Source: Meconema thalassinum (taxonomy: Eukaryota; Arthropoda; Insecta; Orthoptera; Tettigoniidae). From it: a stretch of 64,000 bases of DNA. Both the position numbers and the translations under genes were made by a program. Where the stretch lies: positions 1,288,040,792 to 1,288,104,791 of the forward strand of contig OX336389.2 in assembly GCA_946902985.2 (NCBI GenBank). The letters run 5' to 3'. The notes beneath the pieces were generated by a model that saw only the letters and a program-made list of their open reading frames with translations, was not told the DNA's origin and made no database searches. This document shows, piece after piece, positions 44,673 to 57,905 of the stretch (within the stretch, counting starts at the first letter, position 1; the number at the start of each line of letters is the position of its first letter).

Positions 44673-45089
44673 GTAATAATTCGAATACAGATTACCTCAT
44701 GATATCACATAAAGTGTGTCTGTTGCTCTACAGACAGGGAGAATAAAAATGTAGTTTAAAACATTTGAGAAATTAAAACTTGCTAAAAGCTTTGTGAGAA
44801 ATGTTGATATGGCAGCATTAAATGATAGATCTTTCTATTTGATCTGGTTGCAGACGATTGAGAATCCGATCTGTGTGATTTGACTGGAATGAAATGGAAA
44901 ATTATCCTCATTGACCTTAACCAGGTGATATAATAAGATCTGTAATTTAATGCTACAATATAAAATGAGCTAATTATCAACACTTCTGACGAAGGTTTAG
45001 CAAGTTGTAATTTGACGATCACCTTAGACATTGCAATATATAAGATGTAATTCTCGACGCTTCTATAGGAAGTTTTTTCAGTAAGTTTT
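44673..45089 (+). other. Intron, nothing recognised
   Basis: Between the donor at 44673 and an RTE fragment. Confidence 0.5.
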
Positions 45090-45650
45090 AATCAAACAAG
45101 TGCTTCAACTATCTCTGCCATGTAACAGGATAACAAAAATGTTCTTGCATAATGACAAATTTGTTCCATTTATAGAAGGGTCGCTCCATCTCGTTACCGC
45201 TAAGAGGATAGTACACAGTTCAGTATTTTTGTATGGAGCCGAGACATGGACACTCCATACTATAGACCGGAAAAGGATTGATTCTTTTGAAATGTGGTGC
45301 TGGCAAAGGATGTTGCACATACCTTCGATGGTATTTCGCACCAATGAATCCATTATTAAAGAGCTCCACCTCAGATCGAGGTTATCATCAAAATGTGAAC
45401 CAAGAATTACCAAATTCTTTGGACACATAATGCATCGTGGGAAGGACAGTTTAGAGTAACTGATTATCCTTGGAAATGTCCCAGGAAAGAGAGACCATGA
45501 ATTAGTGCCTCCTCGATGGCCCAACTTTATCAAGAATGCGACTAGGCAGAACCTTCTTGGTGCAGCACGTTTGTCCGAAGACCGGAGAGATGGAGAAGAA
45601 TAAACAATAAGCTCCTCGGCGATCACGATCCTCAGGAATGAGGGATTGAT
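45090..45650 (+). pseudogene. RTE-like LINE ORF2 C-terminal fragment
   Basis: Open from 45100 to 45459: RIVHSSVFLYGAETWTL then FEMWCWQRMLHIP, typical of the RTE-type thumb/C-terminus, then ITKFFGHIMHRGKDSLE. After a frame change come a GKRD-like and a NLLGAARLSEDR-like end. A different family from the (GAT)n-tailed copies. It lies in the intron between chain exons 2 and 3. Confidence 0.75.
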
Positions 45651-46166
45651 ATATATACAGTACATCAAGAAGTGTCAGCATTTCAACTTTTGGAAATGTT
45701 TTAGGATTTTATCACATCAAGAAATTAATGAAAATGAACTTAATTCTATTCTCACCACCTATGTACATTTCAGTCATTTCTCATCTTGTTTTCACCCAAT
45801 TTTATTAATTTCCCCATCATATATTTTATTGTTCAACTATTTTGAATGCATGCAATGATTGACATTATAATACTAACTGAAGGACACTAAGATGGCTCGA
45901 ATCATGTGAAAATTGTTTTATTAATAAGCATTGAGTTTTTCTTTTTGAAAAAATCCATTTCACTATTAAAGTATTGTATAAAATTAAATTGTTTGTAGTA
46001 TAGTTGGTTATTGTTGCTTTAAGGGGCAGAACAGAGAGAACATCTGCCCCTTGTTTGTCGTATGTAGTTATGTGCTCTGGTGGACAGTGGAGCTGTTATC
46101 TCTCTCGCAATTGCTGCTAATAGAGAGACAGGCTTGTTAACCATTGCTCTGGTACATCCTTTACAG
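45651..46166 (+). other. Intron end
   Basis: No feature besides a ttaaggggcag...ctgcccctt hairpin-like pair near 46019-46051. Ends with acceptor catcctttacag. Confidence 0.5.
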
Positions 46167-46352
46167 CTCCTGAAATGCAAGATGGCACTCGAACATCCAT
46201 GATGTCCAACTTGGACTCAGATAGCTTAAGTGAGTTGCATGAAGATGATTCATCAGAAGACGTGTCACCATTATTTCTGCATCTGACATGTACGTTGAGC
46301 TGCCGAGACAAAATTGTTAGCTCTCCAGTCCGTGTGCTACCCACTTGTTTAG
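46167..46352 (+). CDS. SZT2: Host exon, putative SZT2-like chain, exon 3 of 3
   Basis: A 186-bp exon after catcctttacag|, ending TGTTTAG|GTAAGT; phase 1 in and out. Peptide: PEMQDGTRTSMMSNLDSDS, an acidic stretch, then EDVSPLFLHLTCTLSCRD and SSPVRVLPTCL. The SPLFLHLTC and PVRxLPTCLG blocks are what suggested SZT2, by memory rather than search. A partial copy of its acceptor and first bases lies at 46578. Confidence 0.58.
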
Positions 46353-46577
46353 GTAAGTGCTATTCATATGATTGTATTTCACAATTCATTCTTTCCAGAT
46401 TTTCAATAAATCTATTGCAAAATTTCTTGATACCTTCATGTCCTGGAATACAAAATATCACAACATCCTTTTGATTTATGATGTATGAATTGCTGAAAGA
46501 AAACAAGAAATTTTGAGCTTTAATATTGACCTGAGATCCAGAAATGCAATGTTAAGTATCGAGAGATATAGACGAAG

Positions 46578-46690
46578 CATTGGTGAGACAGGCTTGTTAA
46601 TTATAGCTCTGCTACATCCTTTACAGCTCCATTTCCATCTGACATGCATATTGTGCCATGTTCTACAAATCCTCAAGATGTCAGAATTTC
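46578..46690 (+). repeat. Partial duplicate of exon-3 acceptor region
   Basis: gagacaggcttgttaa, then gctacatcctttacagctcc (46610-46629), repeats the sequence before and at the start of the 46167 exon (46128-46170). Most exon bases are missing; it then joins atctgacatg and the 45-bp segment also found near 43752. Confidence 0.8.
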
Positions 46691-47459
46691 TTAGCTTGTT
46701 TTTCTTTTTCATTCACACTTGTAAAACTAAAAATATTTTGTTATACCCAGCACCATTATTTGCATTTTACCTAAGAGAATAGTTGGTAGAGCAGAATTCA
46801 GGTATATGAAAACAAATGGGTATGATAAAGGTTGGACTGTGGTAATAGAAACTGTTGAAATCTTACAGTATATTGTGTTAGTTGCTAATGAGAAATGTAA
46901 TGTAAGCTTCATTGTACTATATATATAAACATTTATTTACACTATAGTTTATTGTGGCATTTAGCAATCAGTCTAATTTGCAGGTCTGTGAGGAAACTTG
47001 GTGCCTTAATGTGTTGAACAAGCCTGCCCCTTTATCTATTCCTACTTTTCTTACCTTTACAGCTGCATTTGTGTGCTAAGTCAGGGACAGGCAACCTGAA
47101 TGCTCGCACATTTTGAAATGATCTACCATTCTACCCTTACAATAATCATAATTGTGAAGCCAACTTTTTTTCTTTTGGAATAAGAATAAGAAGGAAGCAG
47201 GAAAAAAATTCTGTTTGACGTGACCATTAATCTCGTGATCGTGAGGCACGGGACTTTTTTTTTATCATGAATTTCATACTGTGGGATGTAACATTTCATC
47301 TTAAAAAATCTCGCATGCTTTAACTAGAAATCCATTCCAATCTGCCTTCATAAGAAGCAAACAGCTTGACCACTGCACAATCACACACCCATGACATTAA
47401 GAGACATTGAATGTACCATTATTATCATCATCATTATTTACACGGATATGAAGAGCAGA
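46691..47459. other. No gene recognised
   Basis: Putative intron. The next in-phase exon was not found. Confidence 0.45.
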
Positions 47460-49262
47460 ACGAAGGCAGCCGGCCGATGAATCCTTGTTTATGCAGAAGC
47501 CCACAATCTGGTCATCACGAACACCTGGTTCCAAAAATGTGATACCTATCTAATCACATACTAGTGTACCTCAATTGCAACGGAAATTGACTGCATCCTC
47601 GTGAGATGACAGAACCTCCAAGATGTGTTAGACACAAAAGTTGTTCATATGAAACCATTGCGATGCAACATCGACCAGTTATCTGTAAGCTGCAGATAAA
47701 GTTGCCGAGAACTTAATTCTCACCCAGAAATGGACCAACAAGAATCAAATGGTGGCACTTAAAGGAGAACAAGGCTGATGTTGTTGCAAAAATTACATTG
47801 CTGCTAATTACTACAGTTGACGGAAACAAAATTGAAAAACGCTGCTCATGAAGTTGCACGTTTCATTCTCGAATCAACAACACCAGGTCAAGAAAGAATC
47901 AACCAAGACACATGACTTTGGAATGATGATGGTAAGGATGAAGTATACAGGAAAAAACAATTGTGCCATGAGTTACTTGATGTTAAAACACCATCTCTTT
48001 GGAATGCATACTAAGCTGCTCAAAGTGAGACAAAGAAAGTCGTTGCCACAACAAAAGCAGATCCGTATGCTGACCTCTAGCAAAACTTGACATATGCGAA
48101 AGTGAGCGTGACATTTACCGGCTATTCAAATCGAGGCACAGCAAAACGGAAGACATCCAAATTTTTACGGTATCAGTGACAAAACGGGTGAGCTGCTGGT
48201 GGACTGGAAGAAAAGTGAGGGAATGCTGGCAGAGCTACTTTGAGAAAATTTCGATCAAGAAATATCCCATCCACCAAATACAACCACCTCTCCTGTTGAA
48301 GGACCAATAACGGAAATTGACAATACCAAACTCGAGGCTGTTCTGAAGCAGATGAAATCAGGGAAAGCCACCAGCCTCGATGATACTTCAGCAGAGCTAT
48401 GGCGCTCTCAACAGTGGGATGCAGCTGGATGGCTAACTCTAATTTTCAACCAGATCACCAAAGAAAGCCGAATACCAACAGATTGGCGGCGGAGCATTAA
48501 CCTACTTATCTTCAAGAAGGGAAGCCCTGCCGAGTGTTCAAACTACCACCCAATCAGACTTCTGAGCTATGCGATGAAGATCTATGAATATATTTCGACA
48601 AAAGTATTTACGAGATCGTGAAACTTACAATGAACCAAGCCAGATTTGTGAAAAATTGCTGTACAACAAATGCAGTCCACACTGCATGGCTCCTAGTTGA
48701 GAAACACTGTGAAAAGAACAAGCCACTGCATCTCGTTTTCTTGACCTCAAGAAGGTTTTGGATCGGGTACTGCATGACCTAATCTGGTTAGCATTCCAGA
48801 GCATCTTGTTAACTGTGTGCAGCTTCTATATATAGAAACGACGAGCTATGTTCAAGCTTCCGCTGGAGCATCCAATGACTTCCGCATCACACTGCAGACT
48901 CCTACAGTCCACCCAGGCTATGCCTTACTTTACTCTTGTGATGGACACTATTACATCAGATCTGCACAGGCCACTGCCATGGACGCTTCTCTATACTGTT
49001 ACTATTATGTTGGCTGCAAGGAACAAACTTGAGCTCTAGCGCCAAGCACAAGAGTGGAGCAACCAACTAGAAGAATACGGCTTGTAACTTGACAGAAAGA
49101 AAATGGAGTACATGACATAAGATCCTCAAGAAGTTGGGACCATCAGCTTTGGCGTAGAAGATCTTCCTCGAGTCACTAAATTTAAGTATCTTGGCTCCAC
49201 TAACTCTGACAACAGAGCCCTTATCAACGAGGTCAATTTAATGAGGATGTAATTGAACTGAT
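47460..49262 (+). pseudogene. RTE-like LINE ORF2, heavily decayed
   Basis: Endonuclease end at about 47490-47690 (AEAHNLVITNTWFQK, then a CD-TYLITY-like stretch, in shifting frames). Reverse transcriptase around 48340-48621 open: MKSGKATSLDDTSAELWRS, DAAGWLTLIFNQITKESRIP, DWRRSINLLIFKKGSPAEC and NYHPIRLLSYAMKIYE. Later a KYLGSTNSDNRALI-type block lies near 49175-49225. Many stops; an old copy. It is cut at about 49262 by a minus-strand RTE fragment. Confidence 0.8.
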
Positions 49263-49274
49263 TCCTCGCAAGTC

Positions 49275-49880
49275 TCAATTCAATATATTTGATTTCCATG
49301 TGTATAATCCTCGTGCTAGTAACTTACAGAAGGTATTTGTTTCAACGAAGCTCTCCTGTTGACAAAATTGAACAAACCTGTCACCACGATCATTTCTTTT
49401 ACGCAATCCATAATTGCCTATTAGATCTTCACTTGCTCCTTTTCCCAACTTTGCATTGAAATCTCCCATTATTAATGTTATTTCATAGCTTTTTGTTATT
49501 TTTAGGGCTTCATCAATATCTCCATATAACTTCTCAATATCTTCATCACTTCCATCGCACGTGGTAGCCTATGCTTGGAAGTTATTTATACCAAAAGATT
49601 TTGAGTGAAATGGATCAACATATTAGAATAAAGGCCTTAACTGTATTATTTTCTTGCTCGCTCAGTGTAATGGCAACTCCATTTAACTGATTTGGTTCAT
49701 TATTTCCAATTAATAAAGAAACCCTACAACTTCCTGATCCAGGCCGTCACATTTCACTTACTCCTAAGATGATTATTTTGCATCTTTCCATTTCTCTAAT
49801 GGTGTTGTGGATCTTTCCTCCATCATACATAACGTACTTCTCACATTCCAAGTGCATATCCTCATTATGACTGACCCGGA
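49275..49880 (-). pseudogene. RTE-like LINE AP endonuclease fragment
   Basis: Minus strand: starts MRICTWNVRS (about 49870). The catalytic MGDFNAKLG block lies at about 49469-49440, followed by IGNYGLRKRNDRGDRFVQFC and ETNTFCKLLARGLYTW. The middle has stops. Only the N-terminal endonuclease remains, without reverse transcriptase. A different copy from the plus-strand one it abuts. Confidence 0.8.
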
Positions 49881-51511
49881 GATTCTTAGCACCCCCTGGC
49901 CATTTAAAGCCTGTCGTATTTACTCAGCTATAGGACCCCCTTTTTTCCTAAATTTTTAGCTCCGAAATTGGGGTGGGTACTATGGATGCGAACTTCGCAA
50001 AAATACATTATTTTGGGATAGGGAGAGAGTAAAAATAAGCTATTTTATTTTGATGCTACATAGCATGATATAATCAAAATAAACAAAGTGCGTGCGTATG
50101 TCGGCCTTCCTCTAGCATCTCGTCCTTAATTGAATGCGGCAACACTGCATATTTGGCCAGCCGGCCACCTCTCTCTCAGCGTGCGTATGTCGGCCGGCCA
50201 CCTGTTGCATAGCGTGAGTCATAGCCCGTACGCACAGAAAGAAAGACAGAGACTTCTTTCTTCAAACAAGGTCACGCCTGGTTTTTTAGCTTGCGTACTG
50301 TACCCTAAATACCTACCGTCAGCTTGTTGATATCCCACGATGGTAGCTGGATTGCAGAACCTGAAAGCCCCGACTAAAAACCCCCAGATTCCACTCAACA
50401 AGAGACGGGGATAATGGGGCACAAGGATTACCTATCTGAGGGAACATTAAGAAAGACCATGGCAACAAAAGAAAAATCTAGCTCAAAAGAACACAAGAAC
50501 AACGTAAAAACGTAATCTCCAAAGCGTGGAAAAGCATTGAAATGCCTGCAATGGTTTCCTTAACGTGACCTCCTATCGCAGCTATAAAGTATCACTCTGA
50601 AAGAATTAAAATTAAATTCTCCAAAATTTATTCAGAAATAGCATTATAGCAGAAATTGCTATAACAATATTACAAGAAATGAAAAGCAACTGCAGCTTCA
50701 ACCAGAAGCTCAAATCACTGTGACCTGAATACATCTCCTAGTCATCACTAGACACACTGTATTCTCAAAAAAAAAAAAAAAAAGTTTAACACTCTTTAAG
50801 ATAGTACCCTACTATGGCACAAGTAATGCCTCAAAAGCATTATTGAAAATTAATTCCGCATTTGTGTAGGTCATTACTAATCCTACAGATAGCAATATCA
50901 TTTATGTACAAAATTTACACTATATATATATATACCGTATATTTTGAGTGGCACACTCCAAGTGTGTTCTTCTTTTCATTTCGCAAGCCGCAGTTTAACA
51001 TTCTTCCATTAGAATAAGATCATTAGTTTCCTTTAAATAATTTGAAAATGTTTAAATTGGTCCTTTCCAACCAAGTGACAAAGTTCAGTAGAGGTAATCT
51101 TTTACTTTAATAATTGTTGTAATCACCAAAATAACTGATCAGGATAACTGTAAAACCTTCGTCAGCATGGTGATTAAATCCAGAATATTAAGGTTGACAT
51201 CATTTAATACATGTTTTAATCTTTTACTTTGTAGCTTGCATGCTTCTCAACAACAACAAAAACGCTTGTAGTAAAACGCTGAATTAAACCTGGAAATAAG
51301 TCAAATTATACTTGACTACACAATAACAATTAACATGGGTTAGTTTCCATGAAATATCTTAATGTTTATTTCATTCTTTTAATGCCTTCACGCGGCTCTA
51401 CTCTTATACATATGTACTCCCCTGAGTCATCATTTCCATTTTAGGCTATTATTACGATGGGGTCGCCACTCCCAAAGGCATTTTATGAAGCTACTGCCAG
51501 CTATTATACAG
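49881..51511. other. No gene; possible MITE edge near 49917 and repeated patches
   Basis: cgtatttactcagctatagg then accccc near 49916-49945 resembles the ends of the 55944 MITE type. gtgcgtatgtcggcc occurs at 50092 and 50181. There is a poly-A run at 50769-50783. Confidence 0.35.
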
Positions 51512-51575
51512 GCCGCCCCTAACATGGGAAACAGACGCCCTTGCAGCCGCCCCTAACCTGGGAAACGGACGCTGC
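51512..51575. repeat. 34-bp tandem duplication
   Basis: gccgcccctaacatgggaaa (51512) and gccgcccctaacctgggaaa (51546), two units. Confidence 0.8.
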
Positions 51576-52794
51576 CGATTGATGCTGTACTCATACTATT
51601 CCCTGAGTACTGAGTTGCCTGTACTCCCCTGAGTACTCGGTTCAAAATTAATTTGTTATAATCAATATATTTTAGCGTAACTGGATCACCCTCATTGGTG
51701 AATGACGAATTTCATTTTCAGCTGATTATTGTTGTTACTACATCGTTGTTTGAATTTATACATAGTTTACATTAGTTTTCAATGATGTTGATTGGATTTT
51801 CTCAATAATAAAATATCCTTTTAGAATTAACACCTATGCTATCAGAGATTGCAATTACAGTGACTTTCCTTAATCAGAATGTATTTATACATTTATTAAA
51901 TCTGGGATATACGCTGGTTAAAAAAGTGAATGATGTTTCAGAGTTAAATTATTGTCAAATGACTACAATTAAAAACAATTATAAATTCCATCGAACATGG
52001 ATCTCAACTGTCCCTTCACGCGAGAGGCTAACGTGAATCAAAATGCAAGTTAAATTTAAAAAAATGAAGAGAAAGTTTATCGAGCCAATGTTCGGTACAC
52101 CCCTGCACGGATGAATTCAAGAAACAAAGTAATGTCTCTACACCACCGGACATGGTAATCATAACAATTAGCGCAATTGTCTGGTTAGAAAACATTACCA
52201 GCCTCTGTCCTTCCCCAACACAAAGAATGGTTCCTAACAAAAGCGAAAGATCGAACTCCTCTATATCAAAAAAAATAAAAAAAGAGAGGTCATAACTTGC
52301 TATCAAAATCTGTCTTCTATTCATAAACCAATCACTCGGATGTATAATGTTCGAAGATGCAGTAGGAAAATGTAGCTCAACAAAAACACAGTCTAACGAT
52401 GCGAAGAATGTCACAAATTGACATAATAAAGAGTTCACCACGTTGATAAACTATACTGAATCACAAAAATGCCTATCGAAGTCCTCTTCACTACCCTAAG
52501 AAAACTTCATGAAATATTACTGAATTTATGATGAAATCTACTTAAACATACTTAAATACAAGTTGAAAATGGGTTGCACTTCTTATGGAAGCCTAAAATC
52601 TGTCGATTATGAAATCAGTCATGATTAGAACATCATGCCTAAATTCCACAGTTCGACATAGGCTACTACTCAAAAATAAATATACTAGAAATAATGGCAG
52701 AAATTAACATTGAAATATCTACACTTAGCTAGGAGAGACGAAATTGTGTAAGCTGTACCTTGTTGATAGATGAATTTCCAAAAGCGAGCATTGA
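51576..52794. other. No gene recognised
   Basis: A 137-codon minus-strand frame (52028-52441) is hydrophobic but matches nothing I know. Confidence 0.4.
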
Positions 52795-52920
52795 TATGCC
52801 CTGCATATCACACCGTAACTAGCACTCCCCAGGTCGTCGGGAATCGAACCAGGAAACCCCTTTTCCAATTCGCACGTCCTTCCCGGTTCAGAAGGCTATT
52901 ACCCATCCTGGATAAATAGT
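52795..52920 (-). mobile_element. Possible tRNA-like SINE remnant
   Basis: The minus-strand B-box CTGGTTCGATTCCCGACG (about 52833-52850) is clear; the A-box and TSD are not. Confidence 0.35.
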
Positions 52921-55492
52921 TAGGAATCGCTACTTCACGTCTCCAACATCTTCCTGTACACAGTTCGTTTCTCAGTAGTATCGCGTTATTCATATCGGGC
53001 CGAAATGTCAATGAACGGAAGATGAATGACTGCCCATGCGAATAACATTCAGGATTACTAATGAAGTAGACACAAGTGGTCACACAATCAGTATCAGTCA
53101 TCACTGGTTCCATGGCAATAGTTCATTGAAATGTTCGATACTATGCCGGTTTAGTAGCGCTCATGCTGCTGTGTTTTTAGCCTCCCATTATAGAAGAAAA
53201 GTACAGCACTGAAATTATTCCTCTTGACATCTTGTTAGAGAATATGTCTGTTCGCGATGAGGAATAATGTTTATAGTTCAATAACATTGCTGCGCACTCG
53301 ATGTTGATGCGGTAGAAACAGAGACTGCTTTTCAAAACGAAAGTTCACTGTGGTGACTGGCAGCTTGCTGTATTGCGATTAAAGTTTCTAATACTGCTTA
53401 CCCTTGTAGCGGTATAGATTGCATCTCGTGAAAGCGAACAGAGTCCTTCGACACGGGCTCTGTATGCACCTTAAAGTGTTTGATATATACATCGCGTCAC
53501 ACCGCAATAACGAAACGCGTTCTCAAGTTTCAAAAAGAGATATGTTCTCATGCGCTCCGTAAAGCTATCTGCTCACAGCTGCCTGTGTGTCAATCCACCT
53601 AGCTTCAAGCTACCCCCACTCAGACGTGTCAGTGATCGAACTGATCTCCCATTGGTGGATGTAAATCATAATTTATAATGTCTCAGACAGATGATAAACA
53701 TGTATATATAACAAAATACACATTATGCTCTGTTCCAGAGTCTGGTATAATGTTGCAAATCTTGCATGTTATTCTCTTTTCTTCTAATTGCTGATAAATG
53801 TGATCCTGGTGTACGATCAATAAACTGGGTCAATGATCGCCATGTTGTAGCCATCTTCACCTGACTTCGTGTGTGCACGTCGGTACTCGGAAAATACCGT
53901 AATCGCGCAGCTGGACCCTGCTTTGGTTTGCAACTTGTGGATCACGCCGATCTTCAACATAAACTTCAAACTGCACTATTCATCATAACAATATGAGGAT
54001 AATGGTACTGTACCTCTGAATGGTGTGGCCCAAGCAGCCAACAATGATCCAACAACCGGTATAAAAAGACAAGTATATTCCATGATTATTGCCAACCACC
54101 TCTGAATAGATATCACACGTTCCCTGTGATTGTTTTGCTTGACCAACCGCCGGACGTATCTCATACACGCAAAGCTGCTCGCGCCGCGCTCATTGCTAGA
54201 CAATGACGGACAGGACTCTCAATAATTAAGAAGGGGTATTGTACCCGAAATTCACGTAGCCACCCCGTATTATCCTGAAGAAGGAGGGGATCGCTAGGGA
54301 CGTTGATACCCAGTTAGATAAACCAACAGTTCCCTGCTATGCGGATAGCTAGTAATTTCTTGATACAAGGATATTTATAAAAATACAATAGTAGCCTACT
54401 ACTACCTAGCTATATACAAAATTCCTACAATCAAGTATGGTAGGACGAGATTCTCTGAATCTCAGGGGTGAACAGTTTAAAAGCGGGTGCCAGTACCTAA
54501 CTAGCAGTACCATTGCATCAGATTATTAAATAAGGAGTTCGTTATGTTCTATAAAAATGGACAGGCAAACTAAGCAGTGCCTGCGAAGTTTATTCAAAAA
54601 CATGGACAACGATAACAAATATGTCCAACAATAAATATTATACTCTTCACACGTTATAAACATTCAAATTGAAACCTTTAAAATAAACTCATAGCATCGC
54701 TATACACAAACTTCACCGTGAATATCGGTTTCTGGATGATTAAAAGTCCTCGTTCACAAAACAAATAAAATAGTTACATTGTAGACATCTCTTCTACATA
54801 AGTACGTAAAATTGTCAACAAACCTGTTGATCAACCTGTATTCTGATACATTAATAAATTCATAACGACGTTATTATATACTTCTTCCCCTATATGATAC
54901 ATATTTAAACTTACGTTCAAACTACTTTATAAATGAAAAACTTTAAAATAAACTTGTTAATAAAATATGTACACTATATACACGGTTATCGTTAGCTAGA
55001 CGATATTATCGTTCAATGATCTTCCCTGATCATGCTTCTATTCTTTCACTCTATATACATTTCCATTTAGATCACTTACTCCTTTTATATCTCCGTTATA
55101 ATTATGTCATTTCCAGTTTGAACATATGTTGCTAGTGATAAAGCTAATAACTGTTCTGCAAAGTCTTAATCTTGATAATAATCGATAAAATAGACGAAAT
55201 ATACCAGACTATCCTTCGTGGTTGTTCTTGACTTGATATACATAGTGGTTTCAACACTCAACTTTAAAATACCATAATCGCATATTAACATCATACGTAG
55301 TTCGAGAACACTGTCGTAAATTCTTTATTCATATCGCTGTATTACCATATAATCCGTAGAAACATTTTCATCAACCTTTATACAAGTCTGCGTTACTCTA
55401 TACGCTTATACATCCTTCCTCCTCACAAATTCGCAATAATAATAATAATAATAATAATATTTCCCATTTCTATACACAGGTGTATGAAATTC
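52921..55492. other. No gene recognised
   Basis: AT-rich, with an AAT run at about 55434-55460. No transposase or reverse transcriptase text was found. Confidence 0.45.
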
Positions 55493-55505
55493 AGTAATCC
55501 TACTT

Positions 55506-55839
55506 GAAAAATGAAAATCCACAGCCTGCTTCCAGTCTCCGACCGGGTCAGGAATGGAATGAATGAAGCCCCCATCTAGCGGCGAGGATATGAACTGTGC
55601 CGGCTGCCGAGGTCTGACGCACTCCTCTGGGGCAATGATTAAATGAATGACAGATGAAATGAAATGATAGTGGAGAGTGTTGCTGGAATGAAATTTTGAC
55701 AGGGAAAACCGGAGTACCCGGAGAAAAACCTGTCGGCCTCCGTTTTGTCCAGCACAGATCTCACATGGAGTGACCGAGATTTGAACCACGGACCCAGCGG
55801 TGAGAGGCCGGCGAGCTGCAGCCTAAGCCACGGAGGCTT
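55506..55839 (-). mobile_element. tRNA-derived SINE family A, minus strand, 13-bp TSD
   Basis: 334 bp flanked by agtaatcctactt (55493-55505 and 55840-55852). Complementary to the family A copy at 23152 over its whole length. Confidence 0.93.
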
Positions 55840-55943
55840 AGTAATCCTACTTATAAAGTTCAAATTAAAAACTTCTCTACCGTTTATACATCCTTCTCCT
55901 CTTATATTCACAATATTAATGACTTGTTTCACTGTTCCACTTA

Positions 55944-56553
55944 CCGTATATACCAGAATGTAAGACGACCCCGAATATAAGACGAGGCCTAGTTATCAAC
56001 TGCCTCTTACAGATTTTTTCAAAAAAATACTCGCTAGCTCATAACTTGCACAATATATGCCCTCAAGGTCGTGCTTTCATTTTTATAACGTCCTGTGTTA
56101 TCGGAAATCCCTCTGCCCGCTTTTCCAAGACATACTCTATAATTTCTTTGTTCAAGAATGGGAGACGTTATTAAATTAAGATACGTTGATCACTCAATTA
56201 CTGCTCGTAAAACTGACTGGTTGCTCTTGTAAAGATTGTTTTAAAACATAGGTATTTCCGTATGCTTTCGAACATATAATTTATCTGCTTAAAATGACGT
56301 GTATGCATAAATCCTAACCTCAAAATGTACGCTATTCGTATATGCATGGTAATTCAACAAACCATATTTTAATCTTCATTAATGCATTGATTTGGTGCGA
56401 GTTACAAGATGCCAACACCACATACTACTTTGCAAATAATAATGACAATTAAAAAAAAAAAAATTTTTTTAATACCCTGAATATAAGACGACCCCAAATT
56501 TTTATAACACAAAAAGTGGGAAAAAACCTCTTCTTACATTCGGGTATATACGG
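55944..56553. mobile_element. MITE with TA target and 20+ bp inverted ends
   Basis: A 610-bp element flanked by TA (55942-55943 and 56554-56555). The left end ccgtatataccagaatgtaa mirrors ccgtatatacccgaatgtaa read in from the right. Internal aatataagacgacccc occurs near both ends. No coding frame. Presumably a Tc1/mariner-type non-autonomous element. Confidence 0.85.
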
Positions 56554-56555
56554 TA

Positions 56556-57710
56556 TATCTGTCAAACATTTCCTTTATTATACATTCCTGAGCGATTCAA
56601 TTATGATTAACTTTTTCTTTCCATTTATAAAACCACAGTTCATTGAACTTGACAACTAAAAGATATTCGTCAGTATATTATCGTCTCAGTAATATAAATA
56701 TGCTACATATCCTCACCATACTTTTAATTCCATGAATGTAAATTCAAATTATTCGTTATATTTTTCACCATAATTCTCATTACATTTCATCAAAATTCTT
56801 AACATTCCATGTTGTCATACCGCAAATTAGCGTTATCATGAGCTGCACTTTTCAATAGACTATCAATTCCTTTTAATAAAGCAATAAGCTTCAACAATAC
56901 GTTGTTTCGAATAAATAAACTTATTGACGTTCTCATCAGAGCTAATCAATAATTTATTGACTATCAATAATTATAAAAATAATTATTTAAAATATTTCTT
57001 CAATTCCATTTTAATGTAAATGACGATATACTTTCAATAAAGTGTACTAGAAAACGTGTTTTAAAATATTCCAGCATTAATCCAACTTGGATACGTATAA
57101 AGGTTCGAATAACTACTCAATATCAAGTGCCGATGACGATTAAAATTTACTATATGTCAAAATCGAAATGACGACATTTTAAAATAAATTTACGTGAACA
57201 TTAAAACAATGAAAATACTATGTCAAGCTTTTAAAATAATTAAACAATAAAAATCAATTAGCCACACAAAATACGGTCATGTCAAGGGTATCTACATTAT
57301 TGCACAACTAACTACAAATATAGTCGAAGCACTTTAAATACCTTCTGCCCGTAATACTTCTTCTGAAATGTTGGAAACTGTGTTGCGCCTCGCTTCGCAT
57401 AGCATGCGACAAGCTATTAGCTGTGCGGTTAGGAGTGTGCCAGGCACGCGACTCGGCCGGGCGGTCACGCTCCTTCCTGCTGTCTCGGTATCAGCTGACT
57501 TGCAAGCGTCCACATCTTGATCTCTGCCTCCCTCCGGGGTTTGGACTGCTTCACTCTCGTACGCTTCAGAACCAAGATGGTTTCTGGCGATCATCTTCAA
57601 ACGACTTCATACTGGAAGTTCTACGGCAAATGGATATAGTTGCTTGTTATACATGATATTTCGAGGTTGGTTTGGAAATTCATTGTACTTTGTATGCGTT
57701 GGTGACATTA
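56556..57710. other. No gene recognised; GC-richer patch at 57360-57600
   Basis: The patch carries an 88-codon minus-strand frame (57600-57334) without recognisable content. Confidence 0.4.
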
Positions 57711-57718
57711 GTGGAATG

Positions 57719-57859
57719 CAGTGGCAGATCCACGCCTTGCGGGGCCCTGTGCGATGTGATAAGGTGGGGCCCGCAACATTAGGAAATAAAAAAATATCAA
57801 ATCAAATGGAAAGTAGTTTTGTAATAATGATAAAATAAAGAATAATTACTGGTACAATA

Positions 57860-57905
<46 letters not shown>

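Noticed and set aside
52028..52441. 137-codon minus-strand open frame
   Set aside because: Hydrophobic, low-complexity and unlike any family I know; probably chance in AT-rich DNA.
55406..55932. Open frames at 55406-55789, 37073-37315 and 23202-23414 with similar peptides
   Set aside because: Their similarity comes from shared SINE DNA, not from a protein family.
57334..57600. 88-codon minus-strand frame in a GC-richer patch
   Set aside because: No recognisable content; compositional openness is a sufficient explanation.
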